Part shown: one piece after another, positions 13,414 through 24,739 of the stretch
Numbering within the stretch: the stretch's first letter is position 1
Layout of the letters: each line of letters opens with the position of its first letter
NCBI GenBank assembly: GCA_029216955.1
Contig: JANAVB010029819.1
Coordinates: 37,780,488-37,844,487 of the forward strand
Source of the DNA: Iris pallida
Lineage: Eukaryota > Streptophyta > Magnoliopsida > Asparagales > Iridaceae
DNA length: 64,000 nt
Direction of reading: 5' to 3'
The notes under the pieces: model-generated
What the model was told of the DNA's origin: nothing
The model's database searches: none
What the model saw: only the letters and a program-made list of their open reading frames with translations
Translations under genes and position numbers: made by a program

Positions 13414-14147
13414 TCATATGAACAATTCCAAAGTAGTATAGCCATGTACGCCTCTTTAGTATATTCATGTACAAATCTAGTCGTTCACATGTCGGCTTTG
13501 TACTCTAAATCACTAGTCACTGGTAGCTCTCTACTTATAGTAGATATTTCTATTACAGTTCTCTCCCCCTGTTTACATCATGTACTTTCTTTCAGTTTCA
13601 CGTATTGTACTCTCTTGCATGTTTATATTTTTTAACATGTTATGATCTGCGTGAGATGTATTGTGCTCGCTTCCGTCCTGACTGGACCTGTTGAAAATTT
13701 TACAGAGGATGATGAGGAACCCTGCACCCCTTACCTTGGAGCTTGCCTAGATGACACTCACGACCTGGACCCCTGGGGAGGTTTAGGCAGCAGCTGAGGA
13801 TGATACCTTGCATAGTGTAGATAGCTTAGACTGTTCTTCTTTTCATGTTAGTTGTTGTCCTTGATTTTAGAGTTGTATATTTTAGAGATGTTGAGACTTA
13901 TGTTATTTCATATTTGTTGTACCTCTGTTGAGGATTTCTCTATCTTTTCTATCGTGCTATATTCTACCTTTAGATGTGATTGAGACTGTATTCTGCTATG
14001 TCACGTCCATTCGGAGTGTATATAATATACAGGTACCTTATACATTGTTAGATGATTGACCTAGGACAGCATTCTACCGTCGACACTGCGGCGTAGGCTG
14101 GGCGCTGTTACGTACTCGTACCCTCACGGTGGGTGCGGGTCGTGACA

Positions 14148-15741
14148 CTTTTGAGCTTGACCCTTAGCAGCTACTATATTCATTTTTTTTTGTCCTTAAA
14201 GTTTATCCTATTAAAACATAAAAATTAAAATCTTATTGGCAGATACTATAGGAACATTAACTGTAAAGAGAATAAAGTAACAAAAATAGACATTTTATAA
14301 TTAATAACCAAAGAGTAAAATATAGTCAAACAAATTCAAATAATGGTTAATCCCATCTCAAGATACCTAGTACATCATTAATATCAAGTCTTTGGACAGT
14401 GATATTAACTGCAAGTGGTACTCTTGGTGTAATAATCAAATATCGACAATAAGTTATGTCAAATAATAAGCCTATCTTTGGATCGGGTTATTATTCACAT
14501 GTAAACCTTATAATTGTCACACATTTATCACCACAAGTATGTTTGCAATTCGGCCAAGTACTAACCTTCCTTTGGGCCGGCTAATACTCGCATGAATTTA
14601 CACACACAAACATCCAACATCCCTCATAGACTATAAACGCAAGAGAGGTCACTTTGGCGACATCTTGTTTCAATGTGTCTATTTAGAATATTAGACGACT
14701 ATTGCTAGTCACAAAAGGTACCAAAAATTTGAATGTTGACTAAATTCTTATGTGATTGCATCATCACCAAAACCTTATGTACATGCATATTTATAAGATT
14801 ATTACTCAAATAAAGTAATCAAAAGCATAAGTATGAATTTTAATTTGACAAATTTGAGCATTATCAACATAACAAAATTCTTACATCCAACGCAATAATA
14901 AGAATTTGACAGACACGATCCCGAATGCATCTTAATTCAATTTTTATCACAAATAATAACCAACAACAACGGTTCTCTTAATTTATTTTTTTTGATAATA
15001 AGCATATTTATCAAAATAAGTAGATGGGCATTCTAAAGATTGGATCTTTAACAGATCTTTCCATATCAATCTACTTAAGAAAGGATCATATGGTTTGTCA
15101 AAACCATTAACAAAAGCTCCCTCTGTCCAAAACCATTAACAAAAGTTCCACCCCTAGATGACTTCAAGCTAAAAGAAGTCAGAAAGGACTTCTGTGGTGA
15201 GCATAATTTTTATTTATTTATTTATTTATTTATAAGCCATGGTATTATTTCCGAAGAAGAAGAAACACAAATATCTAACATGTTAGAACTCAAAGTTACC
15301 ACCCAAAACCAAATAAGTATCAATCCGAACAAAATATAAATAATAAAAATTGAAAGCATGCAACTGTACTTGACCAAGCAAAATATTCAGCAATAAGCAC
15401 TAGGTGATTTGCTTTTGATTACTCGATCCACAATAATTGAATTATTGAAGAAACAGGCCGTAGGTTTTGGATATTCCATATTTTAGAGAATTCTCTTACG
15501 GCCATTGACATGTTAGTTAATGAATGCTTTTTCTACATGTGTTTAATATATTCGAAGATCTCCATAAAATATATTCCATAGATGTCGGCCTTTAAATATA
15601 TTTTATGTATCATGTTCTTATAATCTCATAAAAAAATGACCGAATAAGCAGAACTCTAAATTAAATTAGATCAAAGATCTAGGGTTTCTGAACAACGAAA
15701 AATTGATTCCGAAATTTTTTACTCATAAATCAAACAAGGGA
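14148..15741 (-). other. Probable leader region of a G-type copia element
   Basis: AT-rich, with no long reading frame. Read on the minus strand it follows an LTR (15756-16184) and a degraded initiator-Met primer site, so it sits where a 5' leader belongs. A short frame beginning MNIVAAKGQAQK starts near 14185 on the minus strand and runs into the F junction at 14148; it could be the start of gag but is too short to prove. A 26-bp local repeat (AAAACCATTAACAAAAG) lies near 15105-15145. Confidence 0.35.
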
Positions 15742-15755
15742 GGCTCTTTACCACT
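15742..15755 (-). promoter_or_regulatory. Degraded initiator-Met primer site of G
   Basis: On the minus strand, AG then TGGTAAAGAGCC follows the LTR end directly. This is one small change from the canonical plant copia site TGGTATCAGAGCC. Confidence 0.5.
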
Positions 15756-16184
15756 TGTTATAAATTATTGCCTGTTGATTCATGAGTTGAAGAACATAAA
15801 CTAAATTGCGGAAGCGTACCTGAATCCATTGCTAGGCTTGATGGATCTTGAAGCGGTCGTTCTTTTATGGGGTTCTTCCAACTTGCTACGACCCTTAATG
15901 AAAAAGAAGAATCCGAATCTGAATCCTTTGTACCTCTCTTTTGGTAGTAATATAAGTTGGGAACCATAACCCTAATGAATACATATATTTATATGTTTTG
16001 ATATTTCTAATTTGGCCCCCCATCAAATTAGAATTATCTCCGGTATCTACACATTAATTCCATGACAATTATACCCTTAAGACAATTTTCAAATAGACCA
16101 CTTTAATTTGGCTTAATTATTTAGATAGCCCAAACACAATTAATTTTACATGTGTGGCCCCTTAATTATTGAATAATTCCAACA
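15756..16184 (-). repeat. LTR of copia relic G (429 bp, minus strand)
   Basis: On the minus strand it runs from TGTTGGAATTATTC to TTTATAACA, giving TG...CA ends. It has a TATAAATATATG promoter-like motif around 15980-15993. The pol relic lies upstream (to the right) and a primer site downstream (to the left). Confidence 0.6.
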
Positions 16185-16189
16185 AATAA

Positions 16190-17596
16190 TAAATGACGTA
16201 TGGATGTCTAGGTCTCGTAGGAAAGAGTGCATCCATAGGATCTCAGAAACAGGATGCCCAATGGCTTTGTATTTGGCCTTTGCACTCTAGCCGCAATAAC
16301 TATGGATCGGTATTCGGTTATTGCACTCTAGCGAGCAATAACTGTTTGTTTGTTTTTCTATTCAAAGATACTAATTTACCTCTAATAAAATGCAAACTAA
16401 CCACCAGTAGACCTTTTATTATCAACAGATCATACCTAATTAGCATCCAAATATCATTGTAAGGTAAGGCAATCACCAGATCTGAAGAGAAGGCCTTGGC
16501 CTGGAGCTTTCTTGAAGTACTGAAGAATATGGACAATCACCTCCCAATGGGTCACGGTAGGAGCATGCATGAACTGGTTGACTCAGCTAACTGCATATAA
16601 TGTATAGCATGGACATTGTAATGTATATGAGTTTCCCAACAAGTCTATGATATCGTCCTAGATCAGAGAATATAACATCAATCTTAAAAGTAGACAACAT
16701 AAAATTGGGGTCCATATATATTATATATGTTGCTAGGACGACATCCCAACATTATAGATTTAGTAAGAATATCCAATTACATATTACCTTTGTGAGAGAA
16801 ATATATCATCCTTGGTGTGAGCGCCCAATACCAAAGAAGTAACCAAGTTGACCATGGTCCTTTGTTTGAAAAGCATGTGATGAATGTCGCTTGATTTCTG
16901 CAATAACTTATGAGTTACTGCTAGTAACTATTATGTATCGACATATACCAATAGGATCAGAATACCATTGCTCCCTCTTTTTATAAAAAATAGAATGATC
17001 ATCCTTGCTTCTAGAGAAACCATAGAAGCAAACTACTTTTCCAAACTTCTCAAACCAGGTCCGAGGAGATTGCTCAAGTCCATAAAAGACCTTTTGAGCG
17101 AACACACAAAATTCTCCTTTGTCGCTTAAAACTAGGCGACTGATGCATATATACCACCTCTTGCAAGTCTCCATTCAGAAATGTATTCTTGATGTTCAAT
17201 TGGTGTAGTGGCCACGGGCAACTTAACGCACAAGAGAGGTGAGCTTCACAACAAGAGAGAATGTCTCAATGTGATCTACCCCATTCTCCTGAGCATATCC
17301 CTTGCCCACCAGTCGAGCATTGAGCCCTCCACTGTGCCATCTAGATTATGCTTGATGGTGAATACCCAACGATAAGCTATTTAAAGGCATAGGAACTAAC
17401 TACCATGTATGGTTTTACTGAATTGTGTGCATCTCATCTTCTATTGTTGCTTCCCAATAAGAGTGCTTGAGGGCTTCATGAACATTTTGAGGAATTAAAA
17501 TAGAATCAAACGAAGAGGTAAAGGTATGAAAAGATCAATTCAGTTTATAGCAAGAAACAAACTTTGCAATAGGATGATTAGTGCAAGTGAATATTA
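16190..17596 (-). pseudogene. G pol relic: reverse transcriptase and RNase H (Ty1/copia)
   Basis: Minus-strand remnants of the C-terminal half of a copia polyprotein, read from 17596 downward: an HPIAKFVS connection motif, IPQNVHEALKHSYW, the RT start (RWVFTIKHNLDGT), KVFYGLEQSPRTWFEKFGKV (16908-17174), QTKDHGQLGYFFGI (about 16830), then RNase H with MHAPTVTHWE and KKAPGQGLLFRSGD (16318-16560). Many stops and frameshifts; the YVDD active site is barely recognisable. The upstream half is absent because H was inserted at 17596; it may lie beyond the right edge. Confidence 0.8.
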
Positions 17597-17948
17597 TGTT
17601 AAAATTTAGTGCATCATATTCCTTATGATTGAAATCTATGTGACTGCCATCTAATTAGTTGAATAAGTCTATTCTGGATGAGTCCTTTAGTCTTTTAAGT
17701 TCAGAGACATTTCAGGAGTATGACTTGGTCTCTTTTATTGCTATTAACTGCTGTTAAACTGAGTCATAATGGTTGAGATTCTTTATGGAAAAGTTATGCC
17801 AATAGCGGAGAATAAATCAGTATAACTAGAGTCTGAAATCAGTTCTTTTAATTCATGTCAATCATCTATATGTTATTCTGATTGAGTAATAAAATATGTG
17901 CTTCTTTTCATTGTTGCTTTTTATATTATTGAGTGGTTGTTTGTAACA
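17597..17948 (+). repeat. H 5' LTR (352 bp)
   Basis: Runs from TGTTAAAATTTAG to TTTGTAACA, with TGTTA/TAACA inverted ends, and is followed at once by a canonical primer site. The partner LTR is not in the window. Confidence 0.8.
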
Positions 17949-17961
17949 TGGTATCAGAGCC
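17949..17961 (+). promoter_or_regulatory. H primer-binding site (initiator-Met tRNA)
   Basis: TGGTATCAGAGCC directly after the LTR. This is the standard plant Ty1/copia site complementary to the 3' end of initiator tRNA-Met. Confidence 0.9.
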
Positions 17962-18047
17962 AAGTTGCTAACAAAGTGTTCGTTTTTATTACTCAGTGAA
18001 GCTGTTTAGGGGGTTTGTCATTTGAGGTACTTCTTCTTAAGTGTTCA

Positions 18048-18990
18048 TGATAAATGGTGGAAGTGGTTCTTCTCAAGCTGTTGTGGACAAGCTGGTTGGT
18101 AGCTACTACAATTATTGGAGGCTTTGTATGGAAGCTTATTTCAAGGGTAGGTTTTATGGGAGCTTATCTCTGGTGCTAAATACGTAATTCCATAGGACAC
18201 TTCGCAAAATGCAGAGTTGCGACAGAAGTGGAAGTTCAAGTGCGGCAAAGCTTTATTTGCTTTGCGAACGTCGATTAGCATGGAGTACATCGAACATGTC
18301 CATGATGTGACTTCACCAAAGAAAGTGTGGGAGACATTTGAAAGGTGAAAGGTTATTCACCGAAAGGAATACGATGCAGCAGTAATTTTTGGAGAACGAA
18401 CTTGCTGGGATGACTCAAGGTAACCTTTTAATCTCAGAATACTTTCTGAAAGTAAAGAATTTGTATTCTCAAATTTCAGAGTTGGATATAGAGGAGCTCC
18501 ATTAGTGAAGCACGTCTGCATCGTTATCTTATTCGTGGATTGTAAACAAAATTTATGCCATTTATTTTCTCTATACATGGGTGGGCAAGTCAGTCGTCTG
18601 TTATTGATTTGGAGAACCTGCTTTCTAATCATGAATCTTTGGTCAAGCAAATGACTTGCAAATTTTCTTCTGATGTTGAAGATGTACTTTTCAGCGAAGA
18701 TCAATTAAGCACATACAAATGCTTCCAAGCCTTCATTCAGAAATAGTATGCATCAAAAGGTGGATGGGGAGTCAGGATACCATTCCAAACCTTGTTACAG
18801 ATGTGGAAAGCCAAGACACTTTAAGCGTGACTGCCGTATGAAGTTTATATGTACTAGGTGTGGCAAATCAGGGCATATCAAGAAAAAATGTTGGGTAAAA
18901 CTCTCTGATGCAGATGCAACCTTGAAACCGAAGATGAAGAAGAGCCAAAGTGGGAGCATTGTTTCTCTATTAAAATTATTGATCAACCTG
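18048..18990 (+). pseudogene. H gag (capsid and two zinc knuckles), broken
   Basis: Starts at ATG 18048 with MINGGSGSSQAVVDKL and the gag motif NYWRLCMEAYF. Similarity continues through VTSPKKVWETFE (about 18307) and LENLLSNHESLVKQM (18600-18650), then two CCHC knuckles at 18799-18890: CYRCGKPRHFKRDC and CTRCGKSGHIKKKC. Both knuckles keep all zinc ligands, although the frame is broken several times upstream (near 18140, 18350 and 18545). Gag forms the virus-like particle; the knuckles bind element RNA. Confidence 0.8.
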
Positions 18991-19049
18991 ATAATGTAGC
19001 ATCAATTGTGCATCAGATCGACACATAAGAAGATGATAATGTTTTTACT

Positions 19050-19255
19050 AACTAAAAGAAGGAATGGATAGTTGATTCAGGCTGCTCATATTTTGCCACT
19101 GGGATGTTACGTTGCTTTCAGATGTTCGTCCTCATATCGGGAAGTGTGTTATTATTACACCTGATAACTCAGTACATCCAGTTCTCAAGGAAGTCCATGT
19201 CAATGTTGCAAACTTGAATAGAAATTGAGTCTCTCTAACAGATGTTTACGACGTT
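19050..19255 (+). pseudogene. H protease fragment
   Basis: WIVDSGCSYFATG at 19065-19103 carries the aspartic protease DSG triad (19074-19082). The frame then shifts, and the segment ends at LTDVYDVP, where solo LTR X was inserted. Confidence 0.7.
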
Positions 19256-19268
19256 CCTAGTGTAACGT

Positions 19269-19295
19269 CCTAGTCCCAAAATATGTAGGACTAGG
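19269..19295. other. Terminal hairpin of X
   Basis: CCTAGTCC pairs perfectly with GGACTAGG across an 11-nt loop, 8 nt from the LTR end. It may be part of the terminal RNA structure of this family. Confidence 0.5.
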
Positions 19296-19998
19296 AGAAC
19301 GTATACATGCCAACTACGTATCGAGAGGACTCCAGTCCAGCTCGAATACGTATAAGCTGTCTCGGTGTTATAATTCTATATATCATTCACTTAAATATAT
19401 GAAACTCAATCCATATGCTAAATAAATCAGGAATGAACAATATATATTATGATCTGCAGCCCAATAACATAAATATTCGATTAGACCCGAAGGACGACAT
19501 GGGTCTATAAAACTAAGCTGAGAGAATAGTATAAATAATGGTACAATATAGAAGCATGATAAAATACCTGACTCGGATATAGCAATAGCTCTATGAGCAG
19601 CAGACTATCTGTTGGTGTTTTTGCCTTTGGACTAGAAAAGATAGTCCCACATCGGCTACACCAAATGGTGAGTATCTCAATATAATACATTGTTTGTGTT
19701 GAGGTGTGCACATGAGGTGTAGTGGGGCACAAGTTTGTGCCATGTGGGAGTCTTTTCCTAGAAGAAAAAATGATTAAATCCAACAAGGATGCAAGTTGAT
19801 TTTTGTTGTGCGGACTCGGACTCGGACGCGGACTCCAGGATTGTCTCGTGCATGCACGGGAGTGTTCGGGGGGTAGGCGTGGACTGGCACACTTCTATGC
19901 TGATTGTGGGATGATCTAAAATATCAAACTCTATTTTTGAGTATTGGTATTTTAGTCCCACATCGGATAGGAGAAGAGGTGAAGTCTCAACTCCACTC

Positions 19999-20006
19999 TA
20001 TAAATA
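19999..20006 (+). promoter_or_regulatory. TATA box of the A 5' LTR
   Basis: TATAAATA within CTCTATAAATAGAGCC, an ordinary plant core promoter context. The 3' LTR has the same motif at 25900. Transcription would start about 30 nt downstream. Confidence 0.75.
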
Positions 20007-20227
20007 GAGCCCCTTGGCCTCCTTTGAAAGATGCACCAAGAAGAGAATTGAGGGAGTCTGTTAAGTCCAGGAAGCCCGTTCAAGTCTCAAATATTGACTT
20101 ACGAGCGTTCCAGAAGTTCTCCTGAACTTGCTGGTTCCTGGGAGCTTATCCGTACTGCGGGTATAGCTTTGAGCGCCGGTGTTCTACACCCCAGCGAGAT
20201 CCGTTCTTCTTCTTCCTCCCTTTTTCT

Positions 20228-20332
20228 GTTGCCTTCAAGAATCTGAGACTCAACTGTTGTTGATCATCTCTTGTTGCCTTCGAGAATCTGAGACTCAACT
20301 GTTGTTGATCATCTCTTGTTGCCTTCGAGAAT
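20228..20332. repeat. 45-bp tandem repeat in the A LTR
   Basis: Units start at 20228, 20273 and 20318 (partial), each beginning GTTGCCTTC(A/G)AGAA. The same array is in the 3' LTR from 26129. It lies in the transcribed leader part of the LTR. Confidence 0.9.
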
Positions 20333-20534
20333 ACCGTCGCTTCTCTTTAGAAGTTATACGGTTCTGTTGCCTTCGAGAAATATTACGAAATAATCTTTTT
20401 AGATTCTCGTAAAACAACTTCACCTTCTTTAGGGTGTTGTTGCCAGAAACATTGTCTTTACAATTGTTTCTGAACTCATGTTTTTCCATCGATTGTTCGT
20501 CAAGGGACTAACAATCTCAAAGCTATACGATTCG

Positions 20535-21812
20535 ATGGAAAACACTCGTGCTTCGCTTGTCGATACCGGCTTTAACAAGTTGGAGAAATTCGACGGTGAA
20601 CACTTCCAGATCTGGAAGCGAAAGGTGACTCTGAACCTTCAACTTGTGGATGTTGATCACGTGTTGGATGAGGAAGAACCAATCGTTCCAGCAACAGGAT
20701 CTGCTGCTGTTCTGGCCGCTGCTACGAGCAAGCAGACGAAGTGGAAAAAGGATAACAGCATATGCAGGCTGCTGATCCTGAATTCCATGGAAGACTCTCT
20801 GGCCGAGTCCTACACAAAGAAGACATCTGCCAAAGAGATCTGGGAGTCTGTGGGGAAGCTGTATGACGACGACGAGGCCCGGTCGAAGATGTTCATGGTT
20901 GAAAAATACCATAAATGGGTCTTTGAAGACGAGAAGACCATGCTGTCCCAAGTGAAAGAGTTCCTGAAGCTGCGCCAGAAACTGGAGGACGATAGCATGC
21001 CCCTCGTCGACAAGTTCGTCGTTGGAGGGATCGTGGCAAAACTTCCTCCAGGATGGAGCAACATCTATGCAAGGATGCATAGAAAGAAGATGGAGATTAG
21101 CCTGGATAATCTCCTCAGCGAGATTCATGTTGAGGACGAGATGCTCTCTCAACAGAAGTTGGACGCCCTATCCAAGCAACTGGCAACGGCGAATCTGGTT
21201 CAAGCCACCAGAGAGAACAAAGGGAAGCAGGCGGCTTCTCACCACAAGAAGAAGGACTTCTCGAATCTGAAAGTGAAGGGTCCAGGATTCAAGCAACAGA
21301 AGTCCAAGTCCCATATGACTTGCTTTAACTGTGGCAAGAAGGGTCTCTATAAAAGTGAATGCAAGTCCAAGCCCAAAGAGCAAGGTGAGCCTAACAAGGT
21401 TTCTTTGGTTACTAATCAAATTGCCATGATAGCACAGGTTGCAACTGTGGGGGCTGACTTGGATTGGTGGATAGACACTGGTGCGACCTGCCATGTCTGT
21501 TCAGACAAGGACTGGCTCGTCTCTTATGAGCCAACTTCAGAGAAGGTCATAATGGCAAACCAGGCACAAGCTGAAGTACTAGGGATCGGGACGGTAGAGC
21601 TAAAACTCACATCGGGGAACACTCTGACGCTTCAAGGTGTGAAGCATGTTCCAGTAATTGCTAAGAACCTGATCTCTGGGAGCCTGCTCTGCAACGCAGG
21701 CTTGAGGATGGACATCAATGCTGGCCAAATGGTGATGTCCAAGAAGGGTACTTTCTTCGGGAAAGCTTTCCAAACTGAAGGAATGTACAAGATTCAGCTT
21801 GTTGTAACCTAG
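20535..21812 (+). pseudogene. A gag-protease frame, ends at in-frame TAG
   Basis: 425 codons from ATG 20535, only 21 nt after the 5' LTR; this start is chosen because it begins the conserved gag N-terminus (FDGEHFQIWKRKV). A UBN2-type capsid region spans about residues 25-230. The zinc knuckle near residue 270 reads CFNCGKKGLYKSEC, with Leu where the family has the zinc-binding His. The protease has WWIDTGATCHVC. The frame stops at TAG 21810-21812, between protease and integrase, and resumes in the same phase. Copia elements normally use one uninterrupted frame, so this is probably a nonsense mutation, though a stop placed just after protease could also lower pol output. Confidence 0.9.
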
Positions 21813-24452
21813 CATGATAATATAAATGCTATCACTAGTTTGAATTACTCTCTTGAATTGTGGCATAATAGACTAGGACATGTTCATTGTAAAAGAATTA
21901 ACAGAATGTCTAGTCTAGGACTTATCTCCAAGTGTGGGGGTAAGGTAGAGAAATGCGAAGTATGTGCTCAGACGAAGATCACTAGGAAACCCTTCCACAG
22001 GGTCCATCGAAGCACAGATCTTCTGGAGTTGGTTCACTCAGATATCTGTGACTTCAAACAATTCTCTACAAAGGCCGGGATGAAGTATTTCATTACTTTC
22101 ATCGATGACTTCTCAAAGTATGCTTTCGTCTACTTGCTAAAGTCTAAAGACGAAGCATTCGAGAAGTTCAAGGAGTTCAGGGCCGAGGCTGAGCGGCAAA
22201 CTGGACAACAACTCAAGAGGTTAAGGAGTGATCGAGGCGGGGAGTATCGGTCTCATGAATTCTTATCATTCTGCAAAGAACATGGAATCTTAAATGAGAC
22301 AACGGCTCCGTACTCTCCTCAATCCAACGGAGTAGCAGAAAGGAAGAACAGAACGTTGACAGAGATGATGAACTCCATGCTGTTGACTGCGGGTCTTCCA
22401 AAGTATTACTGGGGAGAAGCTGCACTAACGGCAACGTTCATTCTGAACAGAGTGCCATATGCAACTTCCGACATAACTCCTCATGAACTCTGGTTCAAAG
22501 TCAGACCTAACTTGAATGTCATTCGAGTGTGGGGGTGTCTGGCTTATGTGAAGCTCCCGGATCTGAAGATTCAGAAGCTGGGGACAAGGACTACGAAGAC
22601 GATCTTCTTGGGGTATGCCGAGAAGAGTGATGCTCGGAGATTCCTTGATATCGAGTCAAACCATATCATCGAATCTTGCGATGCTGAATATTTTGAAGAA
22701 AAGTTTGCAAGGCACAAGAACATTGTTCTCGCGGACATTCCGGAGAATAATGAGGGTGCAAAGCAGACAGAGGTCTTTATCGAACCAGTAGTCCAAGATG
22801 GAGCTGTTGTCGAGGAGACACCAGCTGAACCAGAACTCGCTGAGCCGTCAACTAAGCGAGCGAGGAGGCCGAAAGACTTCGGAGATGACTTCGTCACCTA
22901 TCATGTGGAAGCAGATCCGCTTACCTATGATGAGGCGATGAAGACCAGAGATGCTATATTCTGGAAGAAGGCGATTGACAACGAGATTGACTCAATCACC
23001 TCCAACAACACATGGGTATTGATTGACCTGCCAGAAGGAGCAAGACCCATCGGATGCAAATGGATCTTCAAGAAGAAGATGAAAGCAGATGGAACCATTG
23101 ACAAGTTCAAGGCCAGGCTAGTGGCCAAGGGGTTTGCTCAGAAGCAGGGGATCGACTACTTTGACACTTATGCTCCAGTAGCTCGGATGACAACCATCAG
23201 ATTGTTAATTGCTTTAGCAGCAATACACAAGCTGGTGATACATCAGATGGATGTGAAAACGGCATTCCTTAATGGCGAGCTGACCGAAGAGATCTACATG
23301 CAACAACCAGAAGGTTTTGTCGTCAGAGGTCTGGAAGGCAAAGTCTGCAAGTTGATGAAGTCTCTGTATGGTTTGAAATAAGCTCCCAAAATATGGCATG
23401 AGAAGTTTGACAAGGTGATAAGGTCAAATGGCTACAGGGTCAGTGAAACAGACAAGTGTGTCTATACGAAGTTTGCTGACGGAAGAGGAGTAATCGTTTG
23501 TCTATACGTGGACGACATGCTAATCCTAGGTACGGATTTAAGCTGCGTCACAGAGACAAAGAAATTCCTCTCGACCAAGTTCAGTATGAAGGACTTGGGG
23601 GATGCCGACGTAATCTTGGGGCTCAAGATCATCCGGACAAGCACTGGAATAGCGCTGTCACAATCTCATTATATTGAGAAAATGTTCACTCGCTACGGGT
23701 ATCAAGATCTTCCTTTTATTGATACACCGTACCGGAGTGATCAGAAGCTGGAGCCAGATTTGAGGGAAAGCGTCAGGCAGTTGGAGTACGCTAGCATCAT
23801 CGGAAGCTTGATGTACGCTACTACTGCCACAAGGCCTGACATAGCTTTTGCAGTGGGAATGCTGAGTCGGTTCACTAGCAATCCAGGCGTTGAGCACTGG
23901 AAAGCTGTGAAGCGTGTTATGAGATATCTCAAGAAAACTCAGACATATGCACTTTTCTACAGCGGAGATCCGTTAGTAGTGGAAGGCTTCAGTGATGCTA
24001 GCTGGTGTTCAGATATGGAGAGCGAGTATTCCACAGGTGGATTCGTATTCGCCATGGACGGAGCTGCTATATCGTGGAAGTCGAAGAAGCAGACTATGTT
24101 ATCTCGCTCCTCCATGGAATCTGAATTCTTTGTATTGGATGCTGCTGCAGATGAAGCAGAGTGGCTTCGGGAGCTCATGTATGATCTTCCGGTGGTTGGG
24201 GCTCAGATACCGGCAATACCGATATACTGTGACAACCAGGCGGCAGCAGCAGTGGCATCAAATGAACTCTTCAACGGGAAGAAGAGGACTGTGCGGTTGA
24301 AGCACAGAGCAGTGAACGATCTCATCAAAAGGGGCATCATTGCAGTGATTGATGTTCGGAGTCAGGAGAACCTGGCGGATCCGTTCACCAAGGGCCTCAA
24401 GCGCCAGCTGGTCGATGACACAGCTTGTAAAATGGACTTGAAGCCATTCTGA
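21813..24452 (+). pseudogene. A pol frame: integrase, RT, RNase H, with one internal TAA
   Basis: In phase with gag-protease; 880 codons including the final stop. Order: GAG-pre-integrase with the HHCC zinc site (LWHNRLGHVH, CEVCAQTK), integrase core with HSDICDF, RSDRGGEY and NGVAERKNRT (D,D,E residues present), RT (QMDVKTAFLNGELTEEIYM and catalytic VCLYVDDMLIL), RNase H (SDASW, SSMESEF, YCDNQAA). TAA at 23379-23381 falls in the conserved SLYGLK motif before the RT active site; everything after it remains open to 24452. No other lesion was seen, so decay is recent. Confidence 0.95.
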
Positions 24453-24739
24453 TATTGTGTTATTACATTCCTACCATAAAGTTTTATGCTATTAGTTCAA
24501 AGAGAAATCTACTAGGCATCTAGCTTTTGGTTCAAGGGAGGACTATTAACCAGAAGAATATCAGGAACGGTGGGTACTTGTCCTATGTGACATGGAGAGG
24601 TTACGGACCTACAACCACTGTTGTCTACTATTGTTTTCTGCGGAAAACGGATCCTGTGGGAAGGTTGGCTTAAAACGCCTTAATGAGTTCTCAGGCAGAG
24701 TGAATGCCTGGTGTGCTTTACAGGAAGCACGGTAGAGCA
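24453..24739 (+). other. A 3' non-coding region, first part
   Basis: No reading frame. Two clear hairpins occur at its end: CAGGCA...TGCCTG (24692-24710) and GTGCTT...AAGCAC (24713-24730), leading into the triplicated array. Confidence 0.6.

Larger units (their letters stand above)
10038..14147 (+). repeat. F 3' LTR (complete, 4,110 bp)
   Basis: Starts TGTAACACCC and ends GGGTCGTGACA. It shows the uninterrupted sequence at 10851-10860 (CACCAAACCT) into which the CACTA element jumped in the 5' LTR. It repeats the low-complexity ATG-rich stretch (11810-12600), the 35-bp array (13209-13348), the TATA box (13405-13413), the CTGAC-AG block (13678-13705) and the terminal hairpin (14074-14096). Confidence 0.9.
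19610..20513 (+). repeat. A 5' LTR (904 bp)
   Basis: TGTTGGTGTTTTTGCC to GGGACTAACA. Differences from the 3' LTR that I noted lie near 20221, 20237, and two further sites in 20290-20390; all are C/T or A/G. Confidence 0.97.

Noticed and set aside
20514..20530. Resemblance of the A leader to elongator tRNA-Met
   Set aside because: The match falls in what I recall as the intron of the plant elongator tRNA-Met gene and is absent from the mature tRNA, so it cannot be a primer site.
20523..21152. 209-codon minus-strand frame opposite A gag
   Set aside because: Shadow of the gag frame, with no domain.
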